Shown piece after piece: positions 58,390-64,000 of a DNA stretch of 64,000 bases (the first letter of the stretch is position 1; each line of letters opens with the position of its first letter). The notes under the pieces were generated by a model. The model searched no databases. It was not told the origin of the DNA and was given only the letters and a program-made list of their open reading frames with translations. Location: assembly GCF_014898055.3 (NCBI RefSeq), contig NW_023604295.1:68907730-68971729 (forward strand). Reading direction: 5' to 3'. The translations under genes were made by a program, and so were the position numbers. The stretch is from Talpa occidentalis (Eukaryota > Chordata > Mammalia > Eulipotyphla > Talpidae).

Positions 58390-60150
58390 ATTAATTTAAA
58401 AAAAGAAAAATTTAACATAATAAACATAAAAAGAAGACAAGGATTAGTTTAGAGAAAAGAAATAATGCAATTAAGACACTGGGATGCAGTGAAATTTTAA
58501 TGAATATATGATATTCTGATATTCTATGCTTATGGGCCAAAGAAGTTCTGTAACTTTAAATATGTTTTAGTACACATGTGTTGTGGAAATTTTGGAATCT
58601 GCTATGTTTTTCCAAGTAGAGAAACTGGGTATCTGTTGCCATGCAGAAGAATGAAATTATTTAAGAATATAACAATTTATGCAAAAAATATACAAAATCT
58701 TGAATTCTACCACTATTTTTTATAGTAAATATAAGACGTACACTTTATATTCAAAATTATTAGTGGTACAGTTTAACCATTATAGATTACATGGTTTTGA
58801 CAGTTCTGTCTTGATTGATACTCCAGCATGAGTTAATTGCACACTGTCCTCTTAAGTCCTTGAATTATTAGAACTATTAGATGAAATCATAAGGTATTGC
58901 TCACTTAAAAGTAGAACATCTGCTACTACTGATGTTAAGTTTAATACACTAGATGCTAAGCATTTTTTTCTTATAATAATTAGCTACTAGATTCAAATGT
59001 TTCCAAATCAATTACTTAATAGAAATAATAGTCATGTCAATAATGGGAAGAATATTTTTCTCTCTCTCTGTAATAACTGGACAATATGTAGCCATTTCTT
59101 CTAATAGCGATGTCAACACATTTAAATGCATTTTAAGAAGAGGGTTAGGGAAAAGGCTGTTTAAAATATCATTTCAAATGATGTATTTATTCATCCATAA
59201 GAACATTCAATAACTCTTGTTTTAACAGTGGTGTGGTTACATGGGTTTTAAAGATGCATTAAAAGCCTGTTAAGAATAACATACAAATTATCCTTTGAGG
59301 TACAAAATTTAAAAGGTTAATGAAAAGATAACACTCTATAGAATCTTTTATTTTACATGAAGGAGCTATAATACTATCTAGCACAATGCCAGTTTCAAGA
59401 TTTATTTATTTTTATAATGTATTAAACTAAACTCCTCAATGGGAAACAGGACCAACATCTTGGGGCAGGAATTCGACAGTCTGGAGAGATGTTACAGGGC
59501 ATCTTAAGGTATTTTAAAATTAGTGAAATTTATGGGCTGTCATCATGAAATCAACTCAGGGGCTGACATTCAATCTCTCTGGTGTTGATGGATTATGTCT
59601 TAGTGGAGAGCAACTGAGAGCCTCTACCACACTTTCATGGAAGATTTGGAGAGGTTGGCTTCTTAATTACTGAGAGAATATATTAACATTGTATACACTG
59701 TGTTGTCTTCAAGTTTTCTCAGTTTATATTTCCACACAAAATCACTGGTAAAATAAAGGATATTTAACTTACAGCTATAAAGTAAATGTCATGTGAGTAT
59801 TACTTGCAGCATGGTAACTATAGTTACTTTATTGCATATTTGAACTTTACTAGGAGAGTAGATCTTAAAATTTCTCATTATAAAAAAAATGTAAATATAT
59901 TTAGGTATGGAAGTTACCTAGACTTATTGCTTGTTTAATCATTATAGTCATGCATGCATATTTTATAGAAAAATGATTATTCTATAATACATATATATAT
60001 ATATTGAATCATTACATTGCACACTGGAAACTAATAAAATGTTACATGCCAATCATCACCTCAACTAATGATGAAAATATAAGTACAAACCAGGTGGAGG
60101 TTATTTGAAGGCAAGTTATATATTAATACTCTTTTTTATTTCATTAAATA
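58390..60150. other. AT-rich non-coding stretch
   Basis: Nothing classifiable seen; ATATAT run near 59990-60005. Confidence 0.5.
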
Positions 60151-60395
60151 CCTATGATGAACTGAGTAGTGAACCTTCCCAGTTCATATATTGAAGCCCT
60201 AAAACCCATAGTCCCTGCATTTGGAGATAGGTTTCTAAGGATGTAACCAGAAAAGATGAGGTAATAAGGATGGGACTCTACTCCATTAGGACCTTAGGAG
60301 GTAAGATCATGTGAGATACAGGGATAAAATTGGCATTTTCAAGCTATTTTAAACATAGCCTCCAGTCTAAGTAATAAGAATCTGTCCTAGGATTC
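60151..60395 (+). mobile_element. MaLR-type (MLT1-like) LTR fragment
   Basis: AGTTCATATATTGAAGCCCT, CCTGCATTTGGAGATAGG, AAAAGATGAGGTAATAAGGATGG and AGCCTCCAGTCTAAGTAATAAG match MaLR LTR order. The middle is shortened and the 3' end is eroded. More diverged than the copy at 14580-14965. Confidence 0.7.
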
Positions 60396-62200
60396 CCTGT
60401 GCCTACATAGGAGCCCAAAAGTAAGATAGTCAAAGTACTTTGCAAGTAGACCACTGATAAGAGATTTTGATGTGTTAGTTTTTGGTAATTAAAGAGATTT
60501 GAGGACACATTATAGGTGACAATCCAGTATAGTTATAGCCACATTTATTCTACAGATTTTGATGAAAATAAATATAATCCTAAGGGATTTCAGTAGGCTT
60601 TCATGATAACACGAATAATATGATAATATGCTATTTGAAAGTAAAAAATCCATTAAAATCATATTTAATAGGAAGATAGATTTATCATGATGAGGATCCT
60701 GAGGGCTTTCTCCCAGATCTTGGTCTCTTTTACTTTCTCCTGAGATAACAATGTCTAGCTCATAGAATAGATAGCATTATCTCTCATCACATTTCTTTTC
60801 CAATTCTAGACTTATATATTGAACTTTCTAAGTAACATTTCCAGTTTGAAGTCAGAGAGGGAATTCAAACTTAATGTTTTCTAAGTTGAATATCTGATTT
60901 TATACAATATCACACATGTCCATTTATTACACTTCACATTATCTGTTTTTCTCTAAAATGCTACTTGCATCCATTCACTTGTTAAGGCAAAAAAAAAAAA
61001 ATGATCATCTTTAATTGACCTACCCTCTCTTACCCCAATTCATTTGACTTTCATTTGTCATTTCCAGTCCTTGGAAAAAAAACCTAGTGGATGAAGAATA
61101 TTATGACCCAAAATGTATCAGTGACAAATATTTTATTAAATTAGCTCGTGAATCTCTAACCTCCAGATTAGAACTAAAGAGAGCATGAAAGTAAATGGGA
61201 ACAAGAAATGATCAAGCTGGAACATGTAACACCAGAAAGCTGTGGAGTAGGTGAACTCTATATAGAATTGAGAAGGAACTCCTGTACACTGTGTATCATG
61301 AACAGTGAGGAAGTAGAGAGGAAAACTGAGAAAACTCAAAAAAATTCAAGGGCTTTACATGTCCTGAAAACACTTCACAGAAATCATTGAAAATGAGTTA
61401 TTTTACGAACTTAGTGTCATCTTAAAATCTTTAATTTTACTGATAAAAGTAGTGTATTTTCTCTCAAGATGGACTCTCAAGATATGCTGATATATCATAG
61501 CTATTCTGATTTATTATATTCTTATGTGTTCAGCATACTTAGCAAAGTTATGAAATAAAAAGTCAAGCTTGGAAGAATCTCTAACATTGTTTTTTTTAAT
61601 GTAATCTTAATATTTTTTAAGCTTTAAATATCACTTAAACCACAGAGCTTATGTCTTGGAATCTATCATAGAGATATTAAATCCAAAATTCCTTATATAA
61701 ATAGACAAAACAACTCCTAATACATGTATTGTATTAAGAAACTTTTCTTACAAATATATTCAATCTTAAAAAGCATACATTTCAAATTCTCTGTCTCCCC
61801 CACATATGCTATATATAGCTCTGCAATATAATGTATTCAACTCACGACATTATAGTCCTTAAAGGTCAGTGTAGCTGATTAGGCACTCGTTCCTGTATTC
61901 TAGCCATCACCTCTCTCACTTCCCACATCGACTGACATGGCAGAAACCCAAGTACTTCTGACAGAATCATATCTTCTACAGAGCAGTAAAAGTGGAATTA
62001 TTTTAACACTATGATTTTATTACAAGCAGACTAGAAATTGCATCAACAATTTCCTGACAATAGTTTTCTTGATAAAAATTTCATACAACACAGTATGACA
62101 TCTGACCTTGACCTCCAGACCCATGGCTTTTAACTTTGAAATCTCTCTCAGCATCTCACACTTCTTAATGATTTTCTTTTTCTTAAGCATTAAAACTAAC
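60396..62200. other. AT-rich non-coding stretch
   Basis: Nothing classifiable seen. Confidence 0.5.
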
Positions 62201-62207
62201 ATGAACA

Positions 62208-62470
62208 GGGCCTCCCTGGTGTTGCAAGGGGTTAAAACGCAACCTATGAAGCTGTCTGCAGCCTCTGCAGCATGAGTTTGATCCCTGGACAGCCAGGGAG
62301 CAACCCACATGGCACAGCAGACCTCTCCTGATTCGCCCGCTGCTCCCCTCAGCAGTGTACTATGGTCCGTCTGCCTGTTCTGCTCCCTGCTCTATCTCTG
62401 ATGAATCCTCTCATTCCCCACACCTCTGGCCTGTACACCAGCTCTTGTATGCATAAATGAATAAATCTTA
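62208..62470 (+). mobile_element. tRNA-derived SINE, first unit of a tandem pair
   Basis: A plus-strand copy with head GGGCCTCCCTGGTGTTGCAA and tail GTATGCATAAATGAATAAAT. It is followed at once by a second full copy without intervening host sequence. Confidence 0.95.
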
Positions 62471-62756
62471 GGGTCTCCCTGGTGGCACAAGGGGTTAAGC
62501 ACTGCACCTTGAAGCAACTTGCAGCTTCTTCAGCACGAGTTCTATCCCGACCAGCCAGGCAGCAACCCACATGGTGAGGCAGACCTCTCCTGTCTTGCCC
62601 ACTGCTCCCCTCAGCAGTGTATTTTAGTCAGTCTGCCTGTTCTGTTCCGCACTTTGTCTCTGGTGGATCCTTTCACCCCCCACATCTCGGGCCTGTACCC
62701 CTGCTCTTGTATGCATAAATAATCTTTAAAAAATAAAATAAATAAATCTTTAAAAA
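62471..62756 (+). mobile_element. tRNA-derived SINE, second unit of a tandem pair
   Basis: Starts GGGTCTCCCTGGTGGCACAA inside the tail of the first unit. Its own tail is followed by another AAATAAATAAATCTTTAAAA stretch, probably the displaced rest of the first tail. The only target duplication seen, ATGAACA at 62201-62207 and 62757-62763, encloses both units. Confidence 0.94.
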
Positions 62757-63031
62757 ATGAACAAAGCAGACTCCACTTTCACTCATGAAAGCAGCGTGGT
62801 GAAGTGTAAAGGCCACAGCTACTTTCGAAAACTAGACTGAGTCTCAGCACCTTCAATTCACAACCATGTACCACTATACAGGAGCCTTGGTGTCTCCCCC
62901 TATATAATGGATCTAATGAGACTCACTTCCAAGAGTTGTTGGCAAGCTTTGGGAATCAAAAAGGAACAATGAGCATGAAGAATTGTTTAGACAGTTGAAG
63001 TGAAATGTTGTGTTATGAAAGACTATATGAT

Positions 63032-63305
63032 AAGGGCCTCTCTGGTGGCACAGTGGGTTGAGCACAGTGCTGTGAAACTGTCTGTAGCCTCTGCAGCATG
63101 GGTTTGATTCCTGGCCAGCCAGGGAGAGTCCCACATGGCATGGCAGACCTCTCCTCTCACACCCGCTGCTCCCCTTAGCTTAACCTCTTTTGGTCTGTCT
63201 GCCTGTTCTGCTCCCCACTCTGTCTCTGGTGAGTCCTCTCACCCTCCCACACTTCTGGCCTGTATCCCAGCTTTGTATAAATAAAAAAAAATAATCTTTT
63301 TTTTT
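63032..63305 (+). mobile_element. tRNA-derived SINE with 14-bp target duplication
   Basis: A plus-strand copy bounded by AAAGACTATATGAT at 63018-63031 and 63306-63319. Head GGGCCTCTCTGGTGGCACAG, B-box GTTTGATTCCTGG, tail with AATAAAAAAAAATAATCTTT. Confidence 0.97.
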
Positions 63306-63319
63306 AAAGACTATATGAT

Positions 63320-63925
63320 GAAAGTTGTTCAAATTGTACCTCATAGCACTGAAGGGACAATTTCCTCAACCTTCTCTCCATATGCTTAGTGTTCAACTCA
63401 CAACCCCACACCCAAGAAGGATCTACTGGAAGGAAAATTAAAAATGTTCTTCAAAGAAACATTACATATCTTAGTTTTTATTAATAAAGGGATCATGATT
63501 AATTAAATTAAAAATGTTGATTTTAGCCTGTATCATGTTTGTACAGATATCTGTACAGAAATCGACAATGTCACTGGCTGTCAGTGACTGCCTTCATGCT
63601 AATCAAACTCTTGCATCTAACGTTATAACAACTATAGAATGGAAATGTTACTTTTAATTCAAGGTTATCATAAGTCTGAAGTGAGATGATGTTTAACTTT
63701 CTCATATGTAATGAGTTCCTTCTTCACAGTAGCTAGTATTACTTTATATGGAATCAGAGTGAAAGCCTTAAAGTTAAGTGTGTAGTCTATTTTACCTAAA
63801 TTAGAATATCACTCAATTTAACTTGTTATAATCCTGTAATGTTAAAATATGAATGAGCTATAATTACTAAACAGTTTCATGATTTTACTTGTGGAAAGGA
63901 AATGCTTTTTTCCTTTCATACCATT
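63320..63925. other. AT-rich non-coding stretch
   Basis: Nothing classifiable seen. Confidence 0.5.
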
Positions 63926-63927
63926 GG

Positions 63928-63980
63928 CACTCTCTCTCTCTCTCTCACATACACACAACTACCCACACTCACACACACAC
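63928..63980. repeat. (CT)n/(CA)n compound microsatellite
   Basis: A CT run of about nine units followed by interrupted CA units near the window end. Confidence 0.92.
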
Positions 63981-64000
63981 TTCCACTAACACCAATATGC

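Noticed and set aside
59398..59415. AGATTTATTTATTTTTAT, looking like the tail of another minus-strand SINE
   Set aside because: No SINE body or head follows; AT-rich chance match.

Overview
This window looks like intergenic or deep intronic DNA from a placental mammal. It is strongly AT-rich and has no open reading frame longer than about 205 codons. The longest frames lie on repeats, and I recognise no exon, tRNA, rRNA or other functional RNA gene. What can be annotated is a dated series of mobile-element insertions: LINE-1 3' ends, MIR and MER5-like fossils, a Tigger-like DNA transposon fossil, MaLR-like LTRs, several LTR elements that look lineage-specific, and 21 copies of one tRNA-derived SINE family.

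The SINE is the best clue to the host. Its head starts with a TCCCTGGTGG-like motif as in tRNA-Glu and keeps recognisable A and B boxes. A body of about 150 bases follows, and the tail carries AATAAA units and a TCTTT terminator (the 'T+' SINE layout). It is not primate Alu, rodent B1/B2, the standard carnivore, horse, ruminant or bat SINE, or colugo CYN as I know them. A laurasiatherian lineage with its own SINE, for example pangolin, is my best guess but is not proven.

Layout: 1-6 kb has three minus-strand SINEs and two copies of an unclassified LTR-like repeat, one of them interrupted by a SINE. 6-13 kb is nearly featureless with MIR traces. 13-18 kb has four plus-strand SINEs, a MaLR LTR and a TTCC/CT microsatellite. 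18.6-28 kb has a short L1 with a clean target duplication, a Tigger-like fossil, AT-rich hairpins and an L1 fragment. 28.6-38.2 kb has more SINEs (including a SINE in a SINE and a head-only SINE), a twin-primed L1 and another L1 3' end. 38.2-54.5 kb has no SINE but is the LTR zone: two unclassified LTR-like blocks, a solo LTR with a 4-bp duplication, a 5'-inverted L1, and a short provirus-like element (48883-50928, minus strand, two LTRs, 5-bp duplication). A solo LTR of the same family sits 125 bp away in opposite orientation. 54.5-63.3 kb is SINE-rich again; from 55.4 kb on all six copies are plus strand, including a head-to-tail pair.

No genes work together here. The most informative parts are the young LTR family with its reverse-facing solo LTR, the two twin-primed L1 insertions, and the SINE family with its nested, tandem and head-only variants. 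Element boundaries were read by eye from target duplications where given; otherwise they are approximate by 5-20 bases, and more for fossils.
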